A stretch of DNA of 64,000 nt from Nitrospirales bacterium (GTDB taxonomy: Bacteria; Nitrospirota; Nitrospiria; Nitrospirales; UBA8639), in contig JAJDBQ010000182.1 of NCBI GenBank assembly GCA_029261255.1, positions 1 to 64,000 of the forward strand, written 5' to 3'. The position numbers and the translations under genes were made by a program. Below, piece by piece: positions 45,564-55,035 of this stretch. Numbering within the stretch: the stretch's first letter is position 1; the number at the start of each line of letters is the position of its first letter. Under the pieces are notes generated by a model. The model saw only the letters and a list, made by a program, of their open reading frames with translations, was not told the DNA's origin and did no database searches.

Positions 45564-45855
45564 GGCAATATATTCAGCAAATCACACAATCCTATTATTC
45601 GCCCACATGAAAATAAGGGACCTATTCCACAAAATATATCAGGAAAACCTACCTACATGAATGATCAGATAAATAACACCGGCACACGCAGATCAACAAC
45701 ACGTGCAGAACAAGACAGGGATTATAGCCCCCGATAAGGGCATTCTCAAGAAAACCACCTGAGTAAGTTGCGGGAAAAATTCAGAAAAGAGTAGACTAGC
45801 CTTTTTGCTGTGCAGATTCGCTTGGCTTCACCCTAATGAGAGACGTGACATTAGA

Positions 45856-46257
45856 ATGAAAACCACAAAACGGTCATCGAAATCGACGTATACTGAAGAG
45901 CATGCCCAGAGCGGTCTGACGGCCAAACTCCCTCGATTGGAAACCTGGCCTAACCAATATTCAGGATATGTCATTACCATTGAAATTCCAGAATATACCG
46001 CGATCTGTCCCAAGACCGGCTTACCCGATTTTGGCATCATCAACCTGACGTATGTACCCGACAAACATTGCCTCGAGCTCAAATCACTCAAAGTCTATAT
46101 GCACGGCTACCGAAATCTTGGCATTTTCTACGAAAATGCCGTGAACAAAATTTTGGAGGATATCGTCAAGGCCTGCAAGCCTGTTTCAGCGACTGTCATC
46201 GGTGAATTTACCGCCCGCGGTGGTCTGAGCAGCACCATCGAAGCATCCTACCCTTAA
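45856..46257 (+). CDS. queF: NADPH-dependent preQ0 reductase
   Basis: The 133-residue single-domain QueF reduces 7-cyano-7-deazaguanine to preQ1 in queuosine synthesis. Landmarks are the nucleophilic Cys in YTAICPKTGLPDFG, the NADPH motif ELKSLKVYMHGYRNLG and the ending TARGG...EASYP. I start at ATG 45856 because the family begins near there; the track's longer start adds an unsupported 17 residues. No other queuosine genes are adjacent. Confidence 0.95.
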   Translation: MKTTKRSSKSTYTEEHAQSGLTAKLPRLETWPNQYSGYVITIEIPEYTAICPKTGLPDFGIINLTYVPDKHCLELKSLKVYMHGYRNLGIFYENAVNKILEDIVKACKPVSATVIGEFTARGGLSSTIEASYP

Positions 46258-46558
46258 CAAATCCTCCAATCATAGACATGGCTAGACACAAGTAGAACGA
46301 CCGCTTACTTGGTTAAATTCAAGAACCCCACACGGACTGACGTCAATAAAGTCTGTTTCAAGTGCCGGTTCTTCACGACTGCCGCCTATCATTCAAAAGT
46401 TTTCATCCAACATCACACATAGGCTCGCCGTGATAGACAACAAAATCGCCGAAGGCGGTTTAGCCTGACAGCTATCTATTAAAAAGGTATGTCAAACAGA
46501 AGGGGAAAGATGCGACAAGGATTGATGACGTAAGGAAGACTTCACTTATTAAATAACT

Positions 46559-46762
46559 CTATGATTTACCCACAAAATCTCCATTCTGGGAGGAATTCGT
46601 GTTTGATGATTGATCTGCAAGATGCATTTGCTCAGCGCCATCACAACCGGGGCCACACAACCACTTGAACCGTTTCGTTTGAAAAATACGATAGCCGCAG
46701 CGTGAACACACAGTGGAACGTGTGGCGGGTTTCTGGGAATATTGAGTGAGCTTTAAGTTCAT
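46559..46762 (-). CDS. Small zinc-ribbon-like protein
   Basis: I take only the C-terminal 67 codons of the track's 150-codon ORF, from ATG 46762, which has GAGGT upstream. The short product has CSRCGYRIF and LCGPGC, a possible four-cysteine zinc site, followed by a Ser/Asn-rich tail. The upstream 83 codons look random. Function and family are unknown. Confidence 0.4.
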   Translation of the reverse strand: MNLKLTQYSQKPATRSTVCSRCGYRIFQTKRFKWLCGPGCDGAEQMHLADQSSNTNSSQNGDFVGKS

Positions 46763-47394
46763 GACCAACCTCGACCTGCTAGAGAATTTTGATCTCCTTG
46801 TTAAAATAGGGAAATATCGTGAGCTCGTAAATAGTTGAAAGGAGGGATAAAACGTTAAAGGCTTAGTATCCTGATCGTTTCCACCCAGCTTCATTGGCAA
46901 AGATTCTTCCTCGCCTACTCGCACAAAATCGCTTCGGTTGCTTAGTCGCCACATTTCCGTAAGACCCCTATTCACAGATCGTTGACCTTCGCCTTCTGCA
47001 ACCACAGCCATGGCATCATGAAAACCGCCAAAAGATTACTGCTTGCCACAGCATCGATTAGGTCCTATGAAGAATAGCTAGGATTTCATTCACTAGGATA
47101 CGCTCACTAAATCGAATACGGAGAGCACAGTGATGAGCAAACGTTATTGTTATCAAAGTGAGGGAGAGAAGCCATCGATCAGCTTAGGATGGTAGGCCAT
47201 CATCCTATGTGCAACTCTCTTCTGGTTATGGGAATAAGTCCTATGCTAGACAAACACGTACACTGAACAATCATCCGTCAGGGGTCAGACTCGAATAAAT
47301 TAAACACGACTCTTCACATCAAGCCATTTGATGTCGGAAAATTTGAAAGGAAATCATATCTGATCTTATCGTCCACTGTTCGTCTCATCGCAGA
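46763..47394. other. Gene-free interval
   Basis: No credible gene. The phrase GGGGTCAGACTCGAATAAAT at about 47281-47300 resembles a motif often met beside transposase remnants, but nothing else of such an element is visible. The interval 46258-46558 is likewise empty. Confidence 0.35.
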
Positions 47395-48510
47395 TTACTG
47401 ATCAAAGAATTCTTTGATCGTTTCAGCAACATACGTTAACTGCCCAGAGGACAGTTCAGGATAAATAGGAAGAGACAAAACTTCTTGGGCAGCCTGTTCA
47501 GCGAAGGGGAAATCTCCTTTGTGATATCCCAACGTCTCGTAACATTCCTGAAGATGGAGTGGGACGGGGTAATAAATACGATTGCCAATGCTCTTTTCCG
47601 TCAAATACGCACTCAGGTCATCTCGCTTGGGGGTCCGGATCGTGAATTGATTGTAGACATGCGTGTTCCCATCCGCCACAACCGGAAGAGTCACGTGATC
47701 AGTCAAACCATGTTCGTGAAAAAGTTGTCGATAAGACTCCGCATTATTCTGCCGTTTCGTGGTCCAGTCGTCTAAGTACTGGAATTTTATTTGCAAAACT
47801 GCAGCCTGCAAGGCATCTAATCGGCTATTCATCCCAATCAGATGATGATGATACTCCGAGCGACTGCCATGCACCCGCATGAGTCGTAACCGTTCAGCTG
47901 CTTGAGAGTTATTTGTCGTGATTAAGCCACCGTCTCCAAATGCACCTAAGTTTTTTGATGGAAAAAAACTCAAACAGCCTGTGTGCCCCAGAGCCCCGGC
48001 TTTCGTACCATTTTGCATAGCCCCAATCGCTTGGCAGGCATCCTCTATCACTGGGATGCCATGTCTAGCAGCCACGGTATTGATCGCGTCCATATCTGCG
48101 CATTGACCAAAGAGATGTACCGGCAGAATCGCTTTCGTGTGCGATGTGATTTTTTGAGCTAACTGTGTCGCGTCAAGATTAAAGGTATCAGCACAGATAT
48201 CCACAAATACTGGACGCGCGTGCAATCGACTCATGACGCCAGTTGTCGCAAAAAAGGTAAATGGCACCGTGAGCACTTCGTCTCCGGGCTGAATATCGAG
48301 TTCCATCAGGGACAGGAGAAGTGCATCACTTCCTGACGCCACTCCTATGGCATGCTCAACACCGAGGAATGTGGCTATGGTGCGCTCAAATTGTTCAACG
48401 TGAGGGCCAAGAATAAAACTTTGTTGAACACAAACCTCTTCAATCACCTGCATGAGTTCTGGCTGAATACGCTGAAATTGTGTTTTTAGATCAAGTAAAG
48501 GGACATTCAC
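47395..48510 (-). CDS. DegT/DnrJ/EryC1-type sugar aminotransferase
   Basis: The 371-residue PLP enzyme has VPLLDLKTQF at the N-terminus, GVASGSDALLLSLM, EDACQAIGAMQNGTKAGALG, the PLP Lys in CLSFFPSKNLGAFGDGG and LPIYPELSSGQLTYV at the end. It transfers an amino group to a keto-sugar nucleotide during surface polysaccharide or glycan synthesis. No sugar-nucleotide genes are adjacent, so the exact sugar cannot be told. Confidence 0.9.
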   Translation of the reverse strand: MNVPLLDLKTQFQRIQPELMQVIEEVCVQQSFILGPHVEQFERTIATFLGVEHAIGVASGSDALLLSLMELDIQPGDEVLTVPFTFFATTGVMSRLHARPVFVDICADTFNLDATQLAQKITSHTKAILPVHLFGQCADMDAINTVAARHGIPVIEDACQAIGAMQNGTKAGALGHTGCLSFFPSKNLGAFGDGGLITTNNSQAAERLRLMRVHGSRSEYHHHLIGMNSRLDALQAAVLQIKFQYLDDWTTKRQNNAESYRQLFHEHGLTDHVTLPVVADGNTHVYNQFTIRTPKRDDLSAYLTEKSIGNRIYYPVPLHLQECYETLGYHKGDFPFAEQAAQEVLSLPIYPELSSGQLTYVAETIKEFFDQ

Positions 48511-48582
48511 AGAAAAAAAACTCCATCAAAGAGTGAGCAGATATGAAGAAACAACCCGTTTGCACGCCAGAACTCTCTTGCA

Positions 48583-48830
48583 GGGGCTGTTGAGTCATTC
48601 TCAAAGATAGCTCGCAAATGCTCCAGGAAATAATATTGTCAGCAGCTGAAGAGAATGGTCAAAAAGTTCACCCAGCAAGGCCATAGCTCTTTTGACGCGT
48701 GGAGCGTTCTTCCAGTACGTGAGCACAGCAAAATAGCGACCTGCCTGCACGAAGCCGCTTCGGCAGGCATGGAACCGATAGCCTGTCAGCCGTAGCTTTG
48801 GCGAAGGCTGGTGGATTTTTGCAACATTCC
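48583..48830. repeat. Dispersed intergenic repeat, copy 2
   Basis: This diverged and longer copy of the repeat at 3565-3751 begins GGGGCTGTTGA, contains GAATGGTCAAAAAGT, CCAGCAAGGCC, TTGACGCG-GGAGCGT and AGTACGTGAGCAC in the same order, and ends near TTTTTGCAACATTCCC. It carries an extra palindromic insert with CCTGCCTGCACGAAGCCGC and GCCTGTCAGCCG. No gene is present. Confidence 0.72.
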
Positions 48831-48909
48831 CTTGCACAAAACCTACCGAAAGACAGCGCAACCTTACCAACTACCAGTCTCGATTGCTATAGATTTCCCT
48901 CATGCTCGT

Positions 48910-49347
48910 CTATGTCCCAGAAGATGGCAACAGGGTTAATATCGCCCAATAGCGAAACGCTTTCCCTAAACCAATAAACAGTAATGCGCCAAACCAGGAA
49001 ACCCGCAACCATCCAGCCGCCACACACAATGGATCGCCCAATATGGGAACCCATGATAAGAGGAGAATTGGGCTCCCCCACTGTCTCACACGGTCGACGG
49101 CTCGACGATGTGCCGCCTTTGATAAGGTCGTCAGCGGATACCGCAACGCGATGATCCAACCCAACCCCCATGAACTCATGCCACCTAACGTATTGCCAAC
49201 CGTCGCCACAGCCAAGAGATTCGAATATGGCACGTCGCCATGTGTAGCAAGAGCAACTAACAGCACCTCTGAACTACCGGGCAAAATAGTTGAAGAGAGA
49301 AACGCACTAAAAAATAGCCCTAGCAGTGAATAATCTTCTCCCGTCAT
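48910..49347 (-). CDS. YqaA-family small membrane protein (DedA/VTT-related)
   Basis: The 145-residue protein has the YqaA pattern: FFSAFLSSTILPGSSEVLLVAL, VATVGNTLGGMSSWGLG and WVPILGDPLCVAAGWLRVS. Members are small inner-membrane proteins with VTT-type re-entrant segments. A role in lipid scrambling or membrane homeostasis is known for larger relatives only. It lies 10 nt after the DUF2835 gene on the same strand. Confidence 0.88.
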   Translation of the reverse strand: MTGEDYSLLGLFFSAFLSSTILPGSSEVLLVALATHGDVPYSNLLAVATVGNTLGGMSSWGLGWIIALRYPLTTLSKAAHRRAVDRVRQWGSPILLLSWVPILGDPLCVAAGWLRVSWFGALLFIGLGKAFRYWAILTLLPSSGT

Positions 49348-49357
49348 CCTAATTTTC

Positions 49358-49594
49358 TCATCTGGAGGGAGGGGATGTTATTTGGCGGATGGATTGAAAT
49401 TTCATATTGGCATCACATGTAATCTCAAATATACCTTGCACACCCTGGTAGGAGAGAAAAGGACGTAACACCCTGGCTGGAAATCTGACAATACGTCCAT
49501 CAGCAGCAGTCGCCACAATATGTTCGACGACTCCTTGATAATATCCTTGGAACCGTTCAGGCGATATATTGAGCCGCACTTTAACTCTTTGCAT
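49358..49594 (-). CDS. DUF2835 family protein
   Basis: The 78-residue protein has the DUF2835 pattern: LNISPERFQGYYQG, VVATAADGR-like IVATAADGRIVRFPARVLRPFL, and GIFEITCDANMKFQSI. These cytosolic proteins are of normal length near 70-80 residues and have no assigned function. It precedes the yqaA-like gene. Confidence 0.8.
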   Translation of the reverse strand: MQRVKVRLNISPERFQGYYQGVVEHIVATAADGRIVRFPARVLRPFLSYQGVQGIFEITCDANMKFQSIRQITSPPSR

Positions 49595-49790
49595 TGTTCT
49601 TCAATAAAACTCAGATAAACTCTGGGCCTAAGGATGCTGATCTACTTGCACTCTCATCAATGATTGCTGGATTCTCGTCTACGCTATCCCTGCACACTTA
49701 ACGTACCGCCTCAGGTATGATACAAACATATACAACCCGCACGAAGACTCGATCTTCCGTATACCCTCAGAACCATCAGGAATACCATCA

Positions 49791-50582
49791 ATGTATCACC
49801 ACGAATTAGAGACGATCCATCAGGCCATGAGCCAGGCAACCACACGCCTTAACAGAATCATGTACGAAGGCCTGAAAGTCCAAATTAAATCCGATGGCTC
49901 TCCTGTGACGAATGGAGACATCGAAGTCAATCAGATTCTCCAGCATGCATTGTTGAGTGCCTTTCCAAATGATGCCTGGTTATCCGAAGAATCGCCAGAC
50001 GATTCACCACGACTCCAGGCTCAACGCGTTTGGATCCTCGACCCCATCGATGGCACCAAACCCTTCATCAAAAACTTACCTCACTACACAATCTCTCTCG
50101 CATTGATCGATAAAGGAGAACCTGTCATCGGTGTGATCTTTAATCCTGCTACGCAAGAATTCTTTTGTGCCATTCAGGGACAACAACCAACCCTCAATGG
50201 TCAACCGATTCACATCCGCACCATAACCAACCCCTCAGAAAGAACGTTTCTCGTCAATTCCTGGCAGGTCAACCAAGCAACCTTGAATACATGGAAGAGC
50301 GCACATCGCTGTCCTCCACTCATGGGATCCATTGCCTATTCATTAGCTCTCGTGGCTGCAGGACAGGTCGATGGCGTCATCAATATTGGCCCACAAAATG
50401 AATGGGATATCGCAGCAGGGCTCCTCCTCGTCCAAGCAGCTGGCGGACTCGTCTTTGACCGCAACCAAAATTCTTTGCAATGCAATCAACCAAATCCTAT
50501 GGTCAATGGCATTATCGCCATACGCCCCGATGCCCTCCCGACGATACAACCATGGCTTTCTGAGATCACTAGTTCTCAGTAA
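49791..50582 (+). CDS. Inositol-monophosphatase-family phosphatase (CysQ/HisN-like)
   Basis: The 263-residue Mg-dependent, Li-sensitive-type phosphatase has SDGSPVTNGDIEVN, the metal ligands in LSEESPDD and LDPIDGTKPFIK, and WDIAAGLLLVQAAGG near the end. The family includes 3'(2'),5'-bisphosphate nucleotidases, histidinol phosphatases and inositol monophosphatases. The substrate cannot be chosen from sequence alone. It stands alone on the plus strand. Confidence 0.9.
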   Translation: MYHHELETIHQAMSQATTRLNRIMYEGLKVQIKSDGSPVTNGDIEVNQILQHALLSAFPNDAWLSEESPDDSPRLQAQRVWILDPIDGTKPFIKNLPHYTISLALIDKGEPVIGVIFNPATQEFFCAIQGQQPTLNGQPIHIRTITNPSERTFLVNSWQVNQATLNTWKSAHRCPPLMGSIAYSLALVAAGQVDGVINIGPQNEWDIAAGLLLVQAAGGLVFDRNQNSLQCNQPNPMVNGIIAIRPDALPTIQPWLSEITSSQ

Positions 50583-50890
50583 GCTGGCAATGCTTCCCCT
50601 TCCATTTCATTGCTATCTGTGGCTCTATCCTGCTTGAGAATCAATGCCGTTCGCATGCGTTCTTGATCATCCCAATAAGTCACCAGACTGTTTTACTTCA
50701 TTATCATGAAACGTCTGCGGTCTCTTGCTACCGAACGCTTCATACACGTTCAGCAGATTTAACCCTTTTCGCTTTTCAACCGAAAAAACAGAGAAGCCAA
50801 AGGCTCGATGACCGTCGAGTCGTTCTTACTAATCTTAGTGAGCTCTCGTCGCCAGTCGTAATCGGCAACGGTGAGCTTGGGTTGAACGCA

Positions 50891-51343
50891 ATGCAAGGAG
50901 CAGTCAAAGGCACCATAAAAATCCTAACCATTGAAGATGATGTGTCTCAAACTGAAGCGTTAAAGGAGGCCCTCACTGTCGCCCAAATCATTTGCGTGGA
51001 AATCCATGAAGCCGAAGATGGAGAACAAGCCCTGGCATTTTTACATCAAGAGTACCCACACATGGATGCTCCACAACCCGATATTATTTTCCTATCTAAT
51101 CACCTACCCGACCGCACTGGGACTGAGATCATCAAAGACCTTCAACGAGACCGTCGACTCAAAACGATTCCCGTCGCCATGTTTTCCGAACAAAACCCTC
51201 GTACATCAAAAGATATGGTCTTCCCGGATAATTGCCATTTATTTATGCGGCCGAAATCATGTGATGAATGGATTTATGTCTTACGATGTATTGAAGACGT
51301 GTGGGTCACACTGTTGAACATGGCCGGAAGACCGAACAGATAA
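50891..51343 (+). CDS. Receiver-domain protein lacking the phospho-acceptor Asp
   Basis: The 150-residue single-domain receiver has the acidic pair in LTIEDDVSQ. The position of the phosphorylated Asp is Ser in FLSNHLPDRTG (about residue 69), and the conserved Lys appears as Arg in FMRPKS (about residue 120). Its layout resembles the Rcp1-type regulators. It is probably a pseudo-receiver acting by binding, not phosphorylation. The start ATG 50891 is my choice; the track's TTG adds 76 residues without family support. It converges with the methyltransferase gene, 6 nt apart. Confidence 0.8.
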   Translation: MQGAVKGTIKILTIEDDVSQTEALKEALTVAQIICVEIHEAEDGEQALAFLHQEYPHMDAPQPDIIFLSNHLPDRTGTEIIKDLQRDRRLKTIPVAMFSEQNPRTSKDMVFPDNCHLFMRPKSCDEWIYVLRCIEDVWVTLLNMAGRPNR

Positions 51344-51349
51344 AAACGT

Positions 51350-52519
51350 TCAGTCCACTCCTTGTCGCTTTGACAGCCGTGCGGCTTTCCGATTCCCACC
51401 AGCAACCATCTGAAACTCATACAACCGAGATTCCAACCCTCCATTAAAGAGCGGAATTTTTTTCGAGGGTGCCAGCCGAATGAGTTTAGGAAAACGAAAA
51501 TCGGCACTCAGCACATACACGGTCCAACCGGAAAATCGCTGCTTCAACATGTCTCCAAATTTTGGATACCACTCCTCCAGATCCGGCTGATTGCCCATCC
51601 GTACTCCATACGGCGGATTGGTGACCATGATCCCCTTGTCTGCCGGTGGAGTGATCTCCAGGACATCTCCCGGGTTCACCTGCACCCCGCCTAACCCCAC
51701 AAATTGAAGATTACTTCTTGCCATGGATAAGGCCTCCGCATCGTGATCAAACCCAAACAGCTTCAACTGAGGCGTTTTGGGAAGGGCCTGCTGGACATCA
51801 GGCCGTATCTCGGACCAGGCCACTCGATCAAAGTTCCGAAAATGACGAAAGGAGAATTCTCGCCGAGCTCCCGGGGCAACGCCTTTGGCCATGAGTCCGG
51901 CTTCAATCAAAAATGTTCCTGATCCACACATGGGATCAAGGAGAACCTGGTCACTTGTCCATCCTGAGAGCCGAAGAATCCCTGCCGCTAGATTTTCGCG
52001 CAGAGGAGCCTCTCCAGCCGCCTGTCGCCAGCCACGCTTAAAGAGCGGGGAGCCAGTCGTGTCCAGATACATGGCCACCTGTGATTCATCGACAAACACG
52101 ACAATTTGGATATCGGGATTGCGCTTATCCACTTCTGGACGTTTCTTGATATCACGCAGAAAACGGTCACAAATCGCATCCTTCACCCGAAGTGTCGAAA
52201 ACTCAAGACTCGTAAGCGGGGACTGTTGGGCCACCAAACGAACTTTGATTCGACAATTGACTGAAAACCATTGAGGCCAAGGTAATTGCGACGCCAGACG
52301 ATAGAGGTCTTCTTCATGACGATACGACCCTTCTCCAACTCGCCACAAAATTCGACTCGCGATTCGGCTCTCAAGATTTAATCGGTAACACAGCGAAAAC
52401 GGACCCTGGCATTCCACGCCACCAGGGGTCGCACGAACAGCCTGCCCACCTAAGTCCATAAATTCTTTTTTGAGTTCGTCCTCCAACCCGCGAGGACATG
52501 TGGCAAAAAATGTTTCCAT
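51350..52519 (-). CDS. THUMP-domain class I RNA methyltransferase (RlmL N-half-like)
   Basis: The 389-residue enzyme begins with ETFFATCPRGLEDELKKEF and a THUMP RNA-binding domain (about residues 50-165). The SAM-dependent domain has LLDPMCGSGTFLIEA and the catalytic NPPYG (VTNPPYGVRM). This is the layout of the N-terminal half of RlmL and of its Bacillus relative YpsC, which make m2G in 23S rRNA. The RlmK half is absent, as is common outside gammaproteobacteria. Confidence 0.9.
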   Translation of the reverse strand: METFFATCPRGLEDELKKEFMDLGGQAVRATPGGVECQGPFSLCYRLNLESRIASRILWRVGEGSYRHEEDLYRLASQLPWPQWFSVNCRIKVRLVAQQSPLTSLEFSTLRVKDAICDRFLRDIKKRPEVDKRNPDIQIVVFVDESQVAMYLDTTGSPLFKRGWRQAAGEAPLRENLAAGILRLSGWTSDQVLLDPMCGSGTFLIEAGLMAKGVAPGARREFSFRHFRNFDRVAWSEIRPDVQQALPKTPQLKLFGFDHDAEALSMARSNLQFVGLGGVQVNPGDVLEITPPADKGIMVTNPPYGVRMGNQPDLEEWYPKFGDMLKQRFSGWTVYVLSADFRFPKLIRLAPSKKIPLFNGGLESRLYEFQMVAGGNRKAARLSKRQGVD

Positions 52520-52553
52520 AAGATATTAAAAGAAGAAAATAAAAAAAAATGGT

Positions 52554-53585
52554 TCACTCTAATGACGATTGATAAACTTCCGGATTTGCACAATGAGGGA
52601 GACGCTCTCCACGCAACCCCGCAAGAACATTCTCAACGGCCATATCAGCCATGAGCGATCTCGTGGCCGTCGATGCACTGCCTAAATGCGGGATCACCAG
52701 ACAATTGGGTAACGTGAGCAACGGATGGGAAGCCGGAAGAGGCTCGGGATCGGTCACATCCAACGCCGCCCCACCAATCGTCCCTTGCTGTAACGCGGAA
52801 TACAAGGCGTCTTGGTCCACCACCGCTCCACGAGACGTATTGATTAATATGCTCGAGCGTTTCATGTTCTGAAATTCAGATGCACCCATTAAGTGCTGAG
52901 TATCAGGAGTAAGCGGAACATGTAGACTGACAAAATCTGATTTTTTCAAAGCCGTGGCCAAATCCGCAAACGTCACGAAAGCCATATCCGATGATTCACC
53001 ATTGATTCCCGCAGGATGAGAAGATTCCGAGGTTTCACGATTCTCTCTAGGAGATCGCACCGCCAGCACGTTCATGCGGAATCCCTGGGCTCGCCGAGCC
53101 AAAGCTTGGCCGATTCGACCAAACCCCACAATTCCCAATGTGGCACCGTAGATATCTCGCCCTAGCAAAAGATCTGGCTTCCATTCTACCCAATGCCCCT
53201 GACGCACATACTCCGCCCCTTCCGTAATTCGACGAGCAGCAGCCATCAATAATCCAAACGCCAAATCGGCTGTCGTTTCTGTTAATATTCCAGGTGTATG
53301 TCCAACCGGAATACTGCGAGCCGTGCATGTGGGAATATCGATATGGTCATACCCAACCGACATGGTGCTAATCACACGCAAATGCTTCCCAACTTGAAGG
53401 ACCTCCTGATCAATTCGATCCGTCAGCAAACAATACAGTGCTTGAGCTTCAGGAATGCGATCCAACAACCATTCATGCGAGACGGAGTAATCATGCTCCC
53501 AACACACCACCTGCGCCTGAGCGGTTAATGCATGCCACGCGTTTGGAGGAAGCTGCCTAGTGGCCACCACAATTGGAAGGGGCAT
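52554..53585 (-). CDS. D-isomer-specific 2-hydroxyacid dehydrogenase (glyoxylate/hydroxypyruvate reductase-like)
   Basis: The 343-residue NAD(P)-dependent enzyme has VISTMSVGYDHIDI, the Rossmann motif GIVGFGRIGQALARR, SSILINTSRGAVVDQDAL and the late catalytic segment VIPHLGSASTATR with the conserved His. Closest in plan are glyoxylate/hydroxypyruvate reductases. It may reduce glyoxylate or hydroxypyruvate in C2/C3 metabolism. There is an extra Ser/Glu-rich loop after VLAVRSPREN. Confidence 0.9.
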   Translation of the reverse strand: MPLPIVVATRQLPPNAWHALTAQAQVVCWEHDYSVSHEWLLDRIPEAQALYCLLTDRIDQEVLQVGKHLRVISTMSVGYDHIDIPTCTARSIPVGHTPGILTETTADLAFGLLMAAARRITEGAEYVRQGHWVEWKPDLLLGRDIYGATLGIVGFGRIGQALARRAQGFRMNVLAVRSPRENRETSESSHPAGINGESSDMAFVTFADLATALKKSDFVSLHVPLTPDTQHLMGASEFQNMKRSSILINTSRGAVVDQDALYSALQQGTIGGAALDVTDPEPLPASHPLLTLPNCLVIPHLGSASTATRSLMADMAVENVLAGLRGERLPHCANPEVYQSSLE

Positions 53586-53637
53586 CCTTTTCCTCTGCTA
53601 TCTTTTTCGTGACAAGACGTAGAAAGCCTTCACTGAC

Positions 53638-54642
53638 CTACCAGAATAGAACGGATAGAACAAACCCAAGATAACACAGCCCATTCACGACTAAATGGAT
53701 GGGCTTCACGGCGCCACGCCGCACAAGCCAGGTGAGGTAGGTGGCGGCCATTAAGGTCATGGCCATCCCCACGAGAATTTCCTTCTGCGGAACCCACGCT
53801 GTCAGCATAATACCCACTGCCGGCAACAAGCTGCCTTGAAACATCATGGCTCCGGTGAGGTTGCCTACAGCCAAGGTATCCTTCCCTCGCCGAATCCAAA
53901 GAATACTATTCACCTTTTCGGGCAATTCGGTCGCAATAGGGACGATCAAGAGAGACAACGTCAAAGCCGAAATCCCCCAAAGAGGCGCGAGATGCTCAAT
54001 ACCATACACAAAGCCCTTAGCCCCTAACATGATGAGTCCCAAGCCAACACCTAACTGAAGCAGAATCATCACTAAATTATCTGGTAGGCCAATTTTTGTC
54101 GAATAGAGGGGATGATCGGCTTCAGTTCCATGGCCATCATCAACCAAATCGGTCGAGGCACGAATCGTCAACGTAAGATACGCGATGTACATGCCAACTA
54201 AGGTGAAGGCCATCAGCCCTCGAACCCATGGCCATTCCGACGGTACAAAAGCGGCCATCACACCAATAAAAAACGCCCAATTAAACCAGAGGAGATCACG
54301 TGCAAAACCCGTGGGTTCAGGATTCAACGTCGCGTACCACCCCCGTGATCGCGCAGCAAAGATGCCAACCAGAAAAAACGCCAGAGTCGCCAACAACAAC
54401 GGGGCACCCAAAATGGCCCCGACGGCCACCTCATGCCGAAGCGTTTCCGTTCCTGATCCTAAAAAAATGGCAAAAAGCGGCACCATGGTTTCAGGCAGGG
54501 CTGTCCCAATCGCGGCAAAAATTGAACCGGTGACTCCTTCAGAAATCCCGAGGCGCTGTCCAAAATGCTCGAGGCTATTGGTAAAGGCCTCAGCCCCCAA
54601 CAGGATAATGACGAGCGCACCGACGAGAATCAGTATTTCCAT
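53638..54642 (-). CDS. Cation/calcium exchanger family protein (CaCA, YrbG-like)
   Basis: The 334-residue antiporter has the two inverted alpha repeats: FAAIGTALPETMVPLFAI with VAVGAILGAP, and IVPIATELPEKVNSILW with LAVGNLTGAMMFQ. The Glu residues in each repeat are the usual ion ligands. About ten helices are present. It probably exchanges Ca or Na with protons across the inner membrane. It lies 52 nt upstream of the dehydrogenase on the same strand. Confidence 0.9.
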   Translation of the reverse strand: MEILILVGALVIILLGAEAFTNSLEHFGQRLGISEGVTGSIFAAIGTALPETMVPLFAIFLGSGTETLRHEVAVGAILGAPLLLATLAFFLVGIFAARSRGWYATLNPEPTGFARDLLWFNWAFFIGVMAAFVPSEWPWVRGLMAFTLVGMYIAYLTLTIRASTDLVDDGHGTEADHPLYSTKIGLPDNLVMILLQLGVGLGLIMLGAKGFVYGIEHLAPLWGISALTLSLLIVPIATELPEKVNSILWIRRGKDTLAVGNLTGAMMFQGSLLPAVGIMLTAWVPQKEILVGMAMTLMAATYLTWLVRRGAVKPIHLVVNGLCYLGFVLSVLFW

Positions 54643-54852
54643 ATATCAGGGCTCACAGACCGGACGACTGAATACTATTCATGAAATTCTCTTTTACTAC
54701 AATGACTTAGATGAAATTATCTACATATCGAGAAGTGAACAGCGAGCAGTATAGAGTAAGAAAGAAGAAGGGATTGAGCATTTCTGTCTATTGTGCGTCT
54801 TACTTCTTATCGTGCCTTGCCATCTGGAAAATTATTCTTTTACACTGTCTCT

Positions 54853-55005
54853 ATGGACAGCCTTTCTACTGGTCTCATCCTGACCGTCTGTACAATCCTT
54901 ATCTTCACCGTTGGCCAAAAATGGTGGCGTCATCGGCAGGCAGCCAAACTAGCGGACAAACTCTTGGATGACGTGATTAAAGGCAAAGACGCCTTTCGTC
55001 GATAA
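54853..55005 (+). CDS. Small single-helix membrane protein
   Basis: This 50-residue ORF has one N-terminal membrane helix (GLILTVCTILIFTVGQ) and a basic/amphipathic tail (WWRHRQAAKLADKLLDDVIKG). I start at ATG 54853, not at the track's 54793. There is no clear ribosome site. Small one-helix proteins are common, so this is plausible but not proven. Confidence 0.45.
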   Translation: MDSLSTGLILTVCTILIFTVGQKWWRHRQAAKLADKLLDDVIKGKDAFRR

Positions 55006-55035
55006 TCGCCTTCTTTTCTCCCTGGCACTTCCATC

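Noticed and set aside
46763-47011. N-terminal 83 codons of the 150-codon ORF
   Set aside because: The sequence looks random; only the cysteine-containing end after ATG 46762 is plausible.
48887-49171. 94-codon minus-strand ORF
   Set aside because: Out-of-frame shadow of the YqaA-like gene.
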